From assembly GCA_045110475.1 (NCBI GenBank), contig JBGCGC010000042.1, positions 1-64,000 on the forward strand: 64,000 nt of DNA. The letters run 5' to 3'. This document shows positions 44,173-53,089 of the stretch, piece by piece. The stretch is from Granulosicoccus sp045110475. GTDB taxonomy: Bacteria; Pseudomonadota; Gammaproteobacteria; Granulosicoccales; Granulosicoccaceae. The notes under the pieces are model-generated. The model was not told the origin of the DNA, did not search any database, and saw nothing but the letters and a program-made list of their open reading frames with translations. Positions within the stretch are counted from its first letter, which is position 1. Each line of letters starts with the position of its first letter. A program made the position numbers and the translations under genes.

Positions 44173-47100
44173 CTATAGGGCGTGAATGTCTAGTCCAAGT
44201 GCCTTGACGTCGCCTTGATCTGCGCGATTCTCACTGCTTACCACTCCGGTGCTTGCCTTATCGGCATCAAAGTAGGCATCTCCCACTCGCTTGAGATCAT
44301 CCATTGAGACTTGCAAGATGCGTTGTCTGAATGCTCGACGCTTTTCGGCAGTGCGATCAAACAATTCTGCCTGATAGGCGCTGCGTGCCTCCCCGGCGGG
44401 TGAACCTGGCTTATCGATACCACTGACGACACTTAATATCGCTTCTTCCAGTTCACGGGCTTCATGTTGGGTGTTTTGCAACCACGAGATTGACTCATCA
44501 AAATCAGCCAGAGTCTCCGTTAGGCGTGGATCACGGTAGCTATAAAACCTGAACGAGGCCGTGTCAGCATCCTGAGACGCACCGCCACCGTAGGCGCCCC
44601 CGGTTTCCCGAATGGCTCGATGCAAATAGCCGTTTCTCAGGAATGGGCCCAGCACTGCTAGCGCAGCGGCATCTTCATGCGAACTTGAAACGGTGGGGTA
44701 CGCTTTTGCGCTGAAATTGACATCGGTACTGGTGGTCCACAATTGTTCAACCTTTTCTCTAACAGGCTGAGGAGCGAATGCCTTGAAATCGCTTACCAGT
44801 GGCGCTTGTCCGAAGACCTTTGTTAGGCTGTCCTGACAGGTCTGCAGGTTCTCGTCTTCGGCAACCACCATGAACTGTCGGGGCGCAGATTTAAGAATCT
44901 CGTGGATTTGCGCAAACCGCGCTGCAAGTTGATCCAGCTCACTTTTGGTGTTGAGTGAATCATCTAGCGTTTTGAGTGATCTAATACCAGCAAGGCCATT
45001 CTGTTCATGCGACAGTCGTGCTGTCGGGCTCATGCCACTGGACGCTGCAAGCATGGCCAGAACATGACCGCTGCCGGTAATTCGCTGTTCTCTACTGGCT
45101 CGTGATTGTGATACAAGCTCGCGGATTCTCGCGTGCTCATCGAAACGGACATCGGCAAGTGTGTCCAGCATCAACTGTGAAAGTGCGTCTGTATTGCGTA
45201 ACAGTGCCTTTCCGCGTACCACCAGATAGCCTGAAACCGACTGCTCGTCATCAACGGCACCACGTTGCAGGGTGTAGGTACCAATGCCCCCTGTTACCGC
45301 CGCTTGCATGGATTGCGTTTGCAGGTAATCGCGGCCACCCGATCCAAGCTCACCAACAAAATTTGTATATAGCGGAAGCAGGTTTTGCAGTTCCTCATTC
45401 ATCTGTGGCAATTGCAGCACAACGTGTTGATAGACAATACCGTTGGTTCCCTGCGCATAAAGTATCGCTGGCGCACCTCCAAGCGTTGTTGTGCTGCTGG
45501 ACGGGATATGCAGGTCGGCTGGTACATCAGCCAGAGTGACTTTGGGCAAAATCTCTGGATCGTCTTCCTGTGTTTGTCGCTCTGCCAGTGCCTTGGCACG
45601 TTCGACGATGTTGCGAGTCTGGTCATCATTCAATGACTGTTTCATCATCGCAAGCCTTGCACGTTCAGCAAGATTGCGTCGTTCGCTGATTTGCGTATCG
45701 GGAGAAAGCGTCAGCGTCACTCGATGTGGGTTATCAAGAAGCAGCGTGCGGATGAGCCCCGGAATAAAATCGCGCTCTTGCGCTTCAACGCGAAGTTTCT
45801 CAAGCGCCGGGTCCAGATCGATAGCCGCCAGAGTGTCACCGCGCTGCATCGCAGCCGACAATCCGCTTAGTACCAGTTGCAAGCCGAATGGCATGCCGTC
45901 TCCACGGATCTCACGCTGACTCATCTCAAGTTGATGCAGCATGGCATCCACATCTTCCTGTGGTACACCATCACGCGCGATGGTTTCGAGGGTGTCAATG
46001 ATGAGCTTCTCGGCCGCCATTGTGTTCTCAGGGTTCGAACCGTCCAGTCCACAGGCCATGACCATTTCCAGATTGCTATCTTCCAGGCCACACATGGGAG
46101 AGGGCGAGCTGCCCAAATCACTTTGCTCCAGCGCTTTCATCAAAGGTGATGCGCTGTTAGCCAGCAACACACTGGAAAGAAGGTCCGCACGAAGGCGCGC
46201 CTCCAGATCGACGCTTTTGCCCAGTAGCCAGCCAACCACGATATGCGTCTTGTCTGCTGTGTCAGCTTCTTGTGTTGAATAGAATTCCTGAACGCGAACG
46301 GGTGCGTGGTAGCGTTTGGCCGGCTGCACGCTGATTGTTCTGTCCAGTTTTTCAAAGCGCTTGAGTACTTGTTCTTCAAATCGGCCCTGCAGTACCTCTG
46401 GAGCCAGATTGCCGTAGGTCATGAACACCGCGTTTGATGGATGGTAGTGCGTGTCATAAAAAGACTTTAGCTCGGCATAGCTCAGATCAGGGATATCCTC
46501 TGGATCGCCGCCGCTATTGAAGTGATAGGTGTTGTTCGGGAATAGATGCTTGCTCAGGGTTTGCCACAGAACACTGGTCGGGGCGCTCATCGCGCCTTTC
46601 ATTTCGTTGAAGACAACACCTTTGAAAACAAGGTCGCTACTCGGATCATCCGGTTTTTCGAATTCCACCCGGTGGCCTTCCTGGGCGAAGTCCAGCTCGT
46701 GCAATCTGGAAAAAAACACCGCGTCGAGGTAGACATCAAGCAGGTTGAAAAAATCTTTTTCATTCTGGCTGGCGAACGGGTAGGCGGTCCAGTCGCTGGA
46801 CGTAAACGCGTTCATGAATGTATTCAATGAACGTCTGATCATCATGAAGAAAGGATCGCGGACAGGATATTTTTCACTCCCGCACAACACGGTGTGTTCC
46901 AGAATATGGGCAACGCCTGTGGAATCGGTGGGGATGGTCCGAAGACCCACCAAAAAGACGTTCTCTGGATTGTCAGCTGCCAGATGCACATGCGAGGTGC
47001 CAGTAACGTTGTGTCGATATTCATGGACGTCAATGTCCAGAGACTGGATGTGCTCGCTTCGCACATGGACAAATGCTGGGTGGCTTACCGGCATATTCAT
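44173..47100 (-). CDS. M16C zinc metallopeptidase (presequence protease-like)
   Basis: A 975-residue member of the pitrilysin clan, closest to PreP/Cym1. The inverted zinc motif HILEH is at 65-69 within VAHILEHTVLCGSEKYPVRDPF, and a third zinc ligand lies in FNEMKGA about 75-80 residues later. The full length, two halves of roughly 480 residues each, makes the closed peptide-degrading chamber of the family. No signal peptide, so it is cytoplasmic and probably clears small unstructured peptides. It ends 7 bp from the csrA-side hairpin. Confidence 0.95.
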   Translation of the reverse strand: MNMPVSHPAFVHVRSEHIQSLDIDVHEYRHNVTGTSHVHLAADNPENVFLVGLRTIPTDSTGVAHILEHTVLCGSEKYPVRDPFFMMIRRSLNTFMNAFTSSDWTAYPFASQNEKDFFNLLDVYLDAVFFSRLHELDFAQEGHRVEFEKPDDPSSDLVFKGVVFNEMKGAMSAPTSVLWQTLSKHLFPNNTYHFNSGGDPEDIPDLSYAELKSFYDTHYHPSNAVFMTYGNLAPEVLQGRFEEQVLKRFEKLDRTISVQPAKRYHAPVRVQEFYSTQEADTADKTHIVVGWLLGKSVDLEARLRADLLSSVLLANSASPLMKALEQSDLGSSPSPMCGLEDSNLEMVMACGLDGSNPENTMAAEKLIIDTLETIARDGVPQEDVDAMLHQLEMSQREIRGDGMPFGLQLVLSGLSAAMQRGDTLAAIDLDPALEKLRVEAQERDFIPGLIRTLLLDNPHRVTLTLSPDTQISERRNLAERARLAMMKQSLNDDQTRNIVERAKALAERQTQEDDPEILPKVTLADVPADLHIPSSSTTTLGGAPAILYAQGTNGIVYQHVVLQLPQMNEELQNLLPLYTNFVGELGSGGRDYLQTQSMQAAVTGGIGTYTLQRGAVDDEQSVSGYLVVRGKALLRNTDALSQLMLDTLADVRFDEHARIRELVSQSRASREQRITGSGHVLAMLAASSGMSPTARLSHEQNGLAGIRSLKTLDDSLNTKSELDQLAARFAQIHEILKSAPRQFMVVAEDENLQTCQDSLTKVFGQAPLVSDFKAFAPQPVREKVEQLWTTSTDVNFSAKAYPTVSSSHEDAAALAVLGPFLRNGYLHRAIRETGGAYGGGASQDADTASFRFYSYRDPRLTETLADFDESISWLQNTQHEARELEEAILSVVSGIDKPGSPAGEARSAYQAELFDRTAEKRRAFRQRILQVSMDDLKRVGDAYFDADKASTGVVSSENRADQGDVKALGLDIHAL

Positions 47101-47370
47101 TGTAGAGACAGACTCCTGCTTGTCGGAAAACGTGATTGTGACGTAGTTCTGGCGCTTTGTACGTTTTTGGGAGTAACAGAGATGGCGTCGTCAGATTACC
47201 TGTTCGCGCAAGTGCACAGAGCCAGTTTTGCCAACTCAGTGCTTAGAATGGGGTTAAACAGGCCGTTACGCAAGAGACGCGTCGAGCGATCGTGTTTCTG
47301 AAAACATGCCGGGCGTTGTCGAACGGTAACAGCGTGCTCATGATCGTGCCCGTTGACTATAAGATTATCA

Positions 47371-47410
47371 AGGAGTCTGCGGGGCCGCCTCCGGCCGCGC
47401 AGGCTCCTAG
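47371..47410. repeat. Short-form dispersed hairpin repeat
   Basis: A 40-bp imperfect palindrome starting AGGAGTCTGCG and ending CGCAGGCTCCTAG, with GGGGCCGCCTCCGGCCG in the centre. It matches the right arm of the long repeat. It lies 16 bp before the TTG start of the pilin-ankyrin gene, so it would be in that gene's 5' leader. The rest of 47101-47425 holds no gene that I can support. Confidence 0.87.
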
Positions 47411-47425
47411 CCCTGCGAGAGTCGT

Positions 47426-49183
47426 TTGAAGCTGCTGATCATATTGCTTGCCATGCTTGGAACCTTCGTTGGCGCGGCTTACAGCTGGCACAAACGGGGG
47501 CTCCTGGTAGAGGCCGCCCTGTTGTCCGAAGCCTTCGAACTTGCCACACCTGTGAAGTTGAGGGTTGCCGCCCACTACCAGCGTGAAGGTATTATGCCTG
47601 GCGACAACAACGACCTCGGTTTGCCTCCACCGAAGAGCGTGTTTGGCACGAGTGTAAAACGCGTTGCGGTTAACCGCGGTGGCGTACTCATCGTGGATTT
47701 TGAAGACAGAATCGGTGAGCGAGCCATGACCTTCACACCGGCTATCAGCTCAGTCGGCGGCCTGTTGAATTGGAACTGCACCAGCGATTCGGTTGATCGT
47801 GCTGTTCTGGAGCTGCTTAAACCTGAATGCATCTACCATCCTGCAACCGACGCCAGTCATCTCATGCATGCGATTGCCAACGAGGATGCTCCGGCCGTAG
47901 ATTCCTGGCTGCAGGCAGGCGTCGACCCTGATTCGTTAGTCAATGGAAACACGCCACTGATGCTGGCTGCCAAAATTGGCGACACGGACATTGTTAACAG
48001 TCTGATAGTCGCAGGTGCGACCATAGAAAAAATGGCACTTGGTTCTGAGCGACGATCACCGTTGATGGTTGCGATAACCAGTAATAATGCCGGGGTTGTA
48101 GCGTACCTTCTGAGTAAAGGTGCATCGGTGGCTACAAAGGACTACCGGGGCATGAGTGCCATGGACCACGCGATCGTCACCGATCAACGTCTGGGTGGTG
48201 AGCAGTTTGCCATGATGGTATCCGCCAGCTCCAGCCCTCGATTCACCAGTAGCGCTGACATCACGGTTAGCGCTCTTGTAGACAAGAAAGCTGAAAACAA
48301 GCGTATGAGAGCGCTTTATCAGGAATATCGCTTTGCCGCAGATACCTGTCATGCGCAACGTCTGAGTTCTTTGTTATCTGCAGAGGATGAACTTTCTACT
48401 AATGAAATGGTAAACGGTGTTGCATTGCTGGAAACTATACGCAGGCCGGAATGTGCGCAGATCCTTGCCGCTCACCTGCAGACGAAAGACAGTTACGTGA
48501 GATCTGCGCGGGCGCATCTTGCGGATCGTGTGCAACGCTGTGATGTGACAGGCGTTGCTCGTACGCTCGACGACAATCCTGCTTTGGATGTCATGCATCC
48601 CCACATCGGTTCCAGCCCTCTCGAATTGTCCGTAAACGCCGGTTGTTATTCCGTACTCCGCCTTATGGTGAGGGAGCAGAACCTGACTGGCAAACTCGAT
48701 GAAGACATAATCGTCAGGGCGATTGCACGAGCACCTCAACAAACCTTATTGAAGCTTGTAGGCAATTTGATTGCAGCTGAGGCTAACGTTAATGGTGTTG
48801 ATCAATTTGGTCAATCGCCGCTAGCAGTGGCTATTGCCATGGAGCAGCCAGTGGTTGCCAAGTTTTTACTGGATGCAGGTGCTTCGTTAAATCAGAAAAC
48901 CAGTAATGGCTCCTATCCGGTGATAGAAGCCACCAAGAAGGGCTATGAGCATCTGGCTTTGCAGATGGTGAGCGATGGTGCCAATCTGAACGCGCGGGAT
49001 CAACTTGGACGCACCGCCTTGTTTGCGGCTGTCAGTCGGGGTCAGCCGCGCCTCGTACAGGCCCTGATACAAGCTGGCGCAAACATTCGTATCACTGACT
49101 CCAACGGTATTAATCCTGTTGTACTGGCAGAGAGTCATGACCACAAATTGATAAAAAGTCTGCTGATTGCCAGCATCGACTGA
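47426..49183 (+). CDS. Pilin-like domain fused to ankyrin repeats
   Basis: A 585-residue exported or membrane-anchored protein. It starts with one hydrophobic segment (about 2-20) with no prepilin GFTLIE cleavage site. Residues 25-135 look like the periplasmic part of a type IV pilin: an amphipathic helix LLSEAFELATPVKLRVAAHY, a strand region, and a Cys118-Cys135 pair in WNCTS...LLKPEC as in pilin D-regions. Residues 140-290 and about 400-580 are ankyrin repeats (NGNTPLMLAAKIGDTDIVNSL, LGRTALFAAVSRGQPRLVQALI). The start is TTG at 47426, 16 bp after a hairpin repeat. Likely faces the periplasm; role unknown. Confidence 0.82.
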   Translation: MKLLIILLAMLGTFVGAAYSWHKRGLLVEAALLSEAFELATPVKLRVAAHYQREGIMPGDNNDLGLPPPKSVFGTSVKRVAVNRGGVLIVDFEDRIGERAMTFTPAISSVGGLLNWNCTSDSVDRAVLELLKPECIYHPATDASHLMHAIANEDAPAVDSWLQAGVDPDSLVNGNTPLMLAAKIGDTDIVNSLIVAGATIEKMALGSERRSPLMVAITSNNAGVVAYLLSKGASVATKDYRGMSAMDHAIVTDQRLGGEQFAMMVSASSSPRFTSSADITVSALVDKKAENKRMRALYQEYRFAADTCHAQRLSSLLSAEDELSTNEMVNGVALLETIRRPECAQILAAHLQTKDSYVRSARAHLADRVQRCDVTGVARTLDDNPALDVMHPHIGSSPLELSVNAGCYSVLRLMVREQNLTGKLDEDIIVRAIARAPQQTLLKLVGNLIAAEANVNGVDQFGQSPLAVAIAMEQPVVAKFLLDAGASLNQKTSNGSYPVIEATKKGYEHLALQMVSDGANLNARDQLGRTALFAAVSRGQPRLVQALIQAGANIRITDSNGINPVVLAESHDHKLIKSLLIASID

Positions 49184-49186
49184 ATA

Positions 49187-50695
49187 CTATTCCAGCTTTA
49201 AGGTACCCATCAAGGATGGATCGCTGAGCGTCCCGTCCACGTCCACATCAATTCTTTGCGGGTGCTTCCAGCCCCACTTTGAATCACGTCCAAGACCATC
49301 ATCATCATCGTTGATCTGAAGCTCGAATCCAAATGGCGCGTTGCTGCTTATTCCGGCAGAATCCAGTGGAATCAGAAGTTCATACACGTCCTGTTCGTAG
49401 TTGCGTCGTCGAAGTCCATCGGGGCCTATGCCAGGTCCTGTCGAAAATTTGATTTCCAGAGGCATGGAGGATGAGTTAGGTCCAGCAATATCACCGGCAG
49501 AGACGCCGCGTTTTGAGGCACCTTCACCGGCTTCGCGCAGAGGGATAATTCGATGAAAATCATCAAGGCCGTAAAATGGTGTCTTACTGTTGTCAGCATC
49601 CAGAAACAATTCGAGACTGTCATCATTTATGAGGCTTGAACCTGAGTCGCGCTCGCGCTTGCCGTCGTCGTCCACAATCACAACCACGTAAAGATTGACC
49701 CCATCGTGCATTGCAGCCCAGCGGCGGTAGGGGACGTTGCCTGTGGTTTCGGCGTTGATATCAATCATCAGCCTATCTATGCTAAGTGCAGACCCGCTCA
49801 TATCTGATTGCACCGCTTGCGCCCATTCACCAGAAAATCGATTGTCTGGGCCGAGCGTGACGCCAAGCCCATCGATGCCGGGCGCGTCAGTCTGACTGAT
49901 GCGGGGAACAATAACATCGGCAGTGGCAGGTAGTGTCGGTGCTGTTTCCGGGTCGGTGATAGGCTCGTCAATAGCATCGGTCAGGGAATTGTTAATATCG
50001 CTGATCAATTCTTCACTTGTTATGCTGTCGGTGCTGTCGGTGCTGTCGGTGCTGTCGGTGCTGTCGGTGCTGTCGGTACTCTCACTGCTCTCAGTCGCTG
50101 GCGGTTCGAACGCAACAATGCCATCAGACTCTTCACTTGGAATGCTTGTGTTATCGACCTCGTCAGGCGCATTGTCAGACGGCAAGGAATTCGGGGCAAC
50201 CTGCTGACTATTGGGACCAAACGGGTTGGTACCGTTCCGGCGTTCGTCAAAGTTGCTCCGACCATCGTTATCAGCATCAAACTGCTCCTCGCTGTATTCA
50301 CTTTCGTTTCCTCTACGTGCGGAGCCGTCCCTGCCAACCGACAAATCAAATGTCAGGCTGGTAAGCGGTAGATTCTGATTGTTGAATCGCTCTGTCCATG
50401 TGACAGTTACCTTGTATACCGCATCTGTCTGAAGGTTGATGAAACCAGCCCACCGCTTGGGGCTCGTTTGGACAATGGTGACTCTGGCCCCATTGGACAA
50501 TGTAACAACAGGGGATACCAGCGGTGGGCTTGCGGCATCGGAGAAATCGAAGAAACTCGCTTGCTCAATACTATCCGGCACCTCGAAGCCCAGCTCTGGA
50601 TTTTCATCCAGTGTGGTTGTTGTGCCTTCATCTGAGCATGCCACCAGAAGCAATGACAGAGAAATTGCCACAACACTGTTTAAAAAATATTTCAT
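49187..50695 (-). CDS. Lipoprotein with calcium-loop, STD repeat and CBM9-like domain
   Basis: A 502-residue surface lipoprotein with lipobox LLLVAC (Cys20). A first beta-rich domain (about 35-125) is followed by a calcium loop of thrombospondin/EF-hand kind, DADNDGRSNFDE (140-151), a disordered Ser/Thr/Asp region with six Ser-Thr-Asp repeats (about 207-224), and a C-terminal domain (about 265-500) that resembles family 9 carbohydrate-binding or DOMON-type modules (WAAMHDGVNLYVVVIVDDD, DDSLELFLDADNS, FGFELQINDDDDG). Sugar or ligand binding is possible but not shown. It probably forms a two-gene unit with the secreted protein 35 bp upstream. It is convergent with the ankyrin gene (3 bp between stops). 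Confidence 0.82.
   Translation of the reverse strand: MKYFLNSVVAISLSLLLVACSDEGTTTTLDENPELGFEVPDSIEQASFFDFSDAASPPLVSPVVTLSNGARVTIVQTSPKRWAGFINLQTDAVYKVTVTWTERFNNQNLPLTSLTFDLSVGRDGSARRGNESEYSEEQFDADNDGRSNFDERRNGTNPFGPNSQQVAPNSLPSDNAPDEVDNTSIPSEESDGIVAFEPPATESSESTDSTDSTDSTDSTDSTDSITSEELISDINNSLTDAIDEPITDPETAPTLPATADVIVPRISQTDAPGIDGLGVTLGPDNRFSGEWAQAVQSDMSGSALSIDRLMIDINAETTGNVPYRRWAAMHDGVNLYVVVIVDDDGKRERDSGSSLINDDSLELFLDADNSKTPFYGLDDFHRIIPLREAGEGASKRGVSAGDIAGPNSSSMPLEIKFSTGPGIGPDGLRRRNYEQDVYELLIPLDSAGISSNAPFGFELQINDDDDGLGRDSKWGWKHPQRIDVDVDGTLSDPSLMGTLKLE
50024..50077. repeat. In-frame 9-bp tandem repeat inside the lipoprotein gene
   Basis: GCTGTCGGT is repeated six times without a mismatch and encodes Ser-Thr-Asp six times on the minus strand. 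Changes in copy number would keep the frame and only alter linker length. Confidence 0.95.
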
Positions 50696-50730
50696 TACTT
50701 TTCCCGGGCTTGCCTTAATGCTCGAAATGA

Positions 50731-51369
50731 TTAATCTTCGAATGTGAAAGTGACCGGCACGACTTCGATATCTTCTCCATCGCTGTCCAGAGAACTGGCG
50801 ATAGCACCCAGAGCGACGACGCCGAGTGTGACTTGAAACCAGGTTCTTTTGTAGAAGGGTTCGGTCGTGGCCACAGCACGGGTCCTTTCAAGTGGCGTGC
50901 TTCCATCATCTTTGGCTAGTGGTTCTATGCGTTGCCCGGCAGCGGGTGTTAGCGAGCGGCTGTACGGGTCGAAGGAGAATCCGCTAACGGTGCGGTTTTC
51001 AGCACTGTCTCTTGCCTGAATGTAGTATTCGATAGGCCGAAGATCGTTGGGGTCGGTAGCGAGTGTGGCCGTGTAGAAACCGCTTGATCCCAACGGGCGC
51101 ATCGGCGCTTCGTTGTAGCCCTGATCACCCTGACGTCTGTAGTAGAGGGTGGCGCTAAGCAGCTCTGTTTCTTCGGCAATCTGTACAGTAAATACCTGCG
51201 AACTCGTGGCTCGTGTCTCGACAAGCTCTTCGATCTCAATAATGGGTGGTGAGGTATCAGTTTGCGAGCCTTGCGCCAGAATATTGCCGCATTGTAGCAA
51301 GCAAGTGATGCCGATCAGCCAGGAGCTGAAGCGCTGGCGGCAGCGACTCGTTGAAGATAGCATTGTCAT
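50731..51369 (-). CDS. Secreted or membrane-anchored protein with one Ig/FN3-like domain
   Basis: A 212-residue protein not recognised as a named family. It has an N-terminal signal peptide (FSSWLIGITCLLQCGNILA), a beta domain about 45-130 (SATLYYRRQGDQGYNEAPM, IEYYIQARDSAENRTVSGF, resembling FN3 or Ig-type repeats), and a hydrophobic segment near the C-terminus (FQVTLGVVALGAIASS). A Met at position 3 is an alternative start. The following gene on the same strand is the CBM9-like lipoprotein. The ATG overlaps the stop of a doubtful small frame (51366-51626). Confidence 0.72.
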   Translation of the reverse strand: MTMLSSTSRCRQRFSSWLIGITCLLQCGNILAQGSQTDTSPPIIEIEELVETRATSSQVFTVQIAEETELLSATLYYRRQGDQGYNEAPMRPLGSSGFYTATLATDPNDLRPIEYYIQARDSAENRTVSGFSFDPYSRSLTPAAGQRIEPLAKDDGSTPLERTRAVATTEPFYKRTWFQVTLGVVALGAIASSLDSDGEDIEVVPVTFTFED

Positions 51370-51626
51370 CTGGAGTTCCTTGCCTTCACAACAACTGGAC
51401 TTCGAAAATCGAAGCGCTCGATAAGTCGACGGATGTTAATGTCGACACGGGTCTGGTACTCCTCACTCGACAACGGTCTCGACAGAAAGTTGCACATGTC
51501 TTTGGCCTGTCGGTCACGCGGGAATATCAACACCACAGCCGCTAGTATACGAAACCTTGTGACACTTGCCGTGATCAATGCATCGGTTCCGAGGCTGCGA
51601 ACCGTGAAAAGGCGTCTATTAGTCAA
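51366..51626 (-). CDS. Doubtful small open frame upstream of the secreted protein
   Basis: An 86-codon frame whose TGA overlaps the next ATG (ATGA), the coupling pattern common in this window. The protein is basic, has no recognisable domain, no obvious ribosome site and no signal. The overlap is the only argument for it; it may be chance. Confidence 0.2.
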   Translation of the reverse strand: MTNRRLFTVRSLGTDALITASVTRFRILAAVVLIFPRDRQAKDMCNFLSRPLSSEEYQTRVDINIRRLIERFDFRSPVVVKARNSR

Positions 51627-51997
51627 ATCTATACGGCAGTTGCGCTTTTTTTGCAGCCGGCATCCGGCATGAGTCTTTGTGCTGTATGGATAGACCAGTT
51701 GTTGTGTTTCAAGGTCGTCTTCTGGTCACGGGAGTAGCAGCAATGTGCGATTAATCACGGACAGAAAAGTCTGGATTGCTTGCAAGCGTTGGATTGAAAG
51801 CGAACCCGGATTGCTGTGCTTTTGTGGCCTTGCGGCTTGCGTTATGCTTACAGGCTGAGGTCACGCAGGTAAAGTGCCAGTCGTTTGTGCAAATTTACCA
51901 GACGCGGCGTGGAATGACGTGTCACGATACAGGATGACATGACTGTCACATTAGCTATTTCAGCCATCAGTTTTTTATCAAGGGTTCGAACATCTGC
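51627..51997. other. Intergenic region before the TRAP binding protein gene
   Basis: I see no gene here. It probably holds the promoter of the TRAP binding protein at 51998. A small inverted pair, TGACATGACTGTCA, at about 51936-51949 could be an operator, but is short. No riboswitch-like structure was recognised. Confidence 0.4.
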
Positions 51998-53080
51998 ATG
52001 AAGCGTCGAGAATTCATCCAACAGGCATCAGCCATCGGTACGGTCTCCACCACCGCACTGATTACCGGTGCTCCGGCGATTGCCAGTGGCAAGATTGAAT
52101 GGAAACTACCCACCTCTTTTCCGGTGAAGGCACCTGGAATCGGTACTAATGTCAGCAGTTTTGCCGCTCGCGTTGCTGCAATGTCTAATGGTCGGCTGAC
52201 GTTCAGGATTTATTCCGGTGGCGAGATGGTTCCGCCGTTTGGTGTCGAAGAGTCTGTACAGCAGGGAATTGCCGAAATAGGCCATTCCACTCCCTACTAC
52301 GCCGCTGGCAAGAATCCGGCGCTGAATTTTTTCAGTACGGTGCCATTTGGCATGTCAGCCACCGAGCATGTTGCCTGGTTGCGTTTTGGTGGTGGGCAGG
52401 CGCTGTGGGAAAAATTATATGCGCAACGCGGCCTCATTCCTTTCTACTCTGGAAATAGCGGCACTCAAAGCGGTGGCTGGTTCAGCAAGCCGGTCAACTC
52501 GCTGGATGACCTCAAGGGGCTGACCATGCGCATTGCAGGTCTGGGAGGTGAGGCGATGCGTTCTCTGGGTGTCAATGCTGTATTGCTGTCGCCACCGGAG
52601 ATCTTCCCGGCTTTTAAATCCGGGGCAATTGATGCCGCAGAGTGGGTCGGACCCATGCTAGACCAGTCTTTTGGATTGCACGAGCTTGCCAAGCTGTGCT
52701 ACATCCCGGCGTTCCATGAACCTGCAGCAGCGCTTGAGATCGTTGTCAATGCCGACGCCTACAACGAATTGCCGGCAGACCTGCAAGCCATTATCGCCAA
52801 TGCTGCGGAGGCAAGCTCGGTAGAGACGCTTGCGCAGTTTGACTATTTCAATGCTCAGGCCATGATTGAATTGAAAGAGGCGGGTGTCGAGTTCCGTGAG
52901 TATCCTGACGATGTGGTATCGGCACTGCGTGATGCGACAGCCGTAGTTATGACAGATCTCGCGCAGGAAAACGAAGACTTCAATGAAGTTATGCTGAGCT
53001 ATAACGCGTACCTGGAAGTGGCCCGCGACTATGCCAACATGATGCAAGGTGCCATGTATCGTCAACGTACCGTTCAATAA
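51998..53080 (+). CDS. TRAP transporter substrate-binding protein (DctP family)
   Basis: A 360-residue periplasmic binding protein of the DctP family. The N-terminal MKRREFIQQASAIGTVSTTAL is a twin-arginine-like signal (one Lys-Arg-Arg), cut after about PAIAS. DctP blocks such as FRIYSGGEMVPPFGVEESVQQGIAEIGHS and LTMRIAGLGGEAMRSLGVNAV are present, with the arginine of MRIAG that usually binds the ligand's carboxylate. No dctQ or dctM membrane genes follow; instead an NDP-forming acyl-CoA synthetase starts 9 bp downstream. Ligand is likely an organic acid. The transporter membrane partners must be elsewhere. Confidence 0.92.
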   Translation: MKRREFIQQASAIGTVSTTALITGAPAIASGKIEWKLPTSFPVKAPGIGTNVSSFAARVAAMSNGRLTFRIYSGGEMVPPFGVEESVQQGIAEIGHSTPYYAAGKNPALNFFSTVPFGMSATEHVAWLRFGGGQALWEKLYAQRGLIPFYSGNSGTQSGGWFSKPVNSLDDLKGLTMRIAGLGGEAMRSLGVNAVLLSPPEIFPAFKSGAIDAAEWVGPMLDQSFGLHELAKLCYIPAFHEPAAALEIVVNADAYNELPADLQAIIANAAEASSVETLAQFDYFNAQAMIELKEAGVEFREYPDDVVSALRDATAVVMTDLAQENEDFNEVMLSYNAYLEVARDYANMMQGAMYRQRTVQ

Positions 53081-53089
53081 AAAACCATT

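Noticed and set aside
47353..47586. A 77-codon frame crossing the hairpin repeat at 47371
   Set aside because: Its start is repeat-derived and the rest is out of frame with the clear pilin-ankyrin gene.
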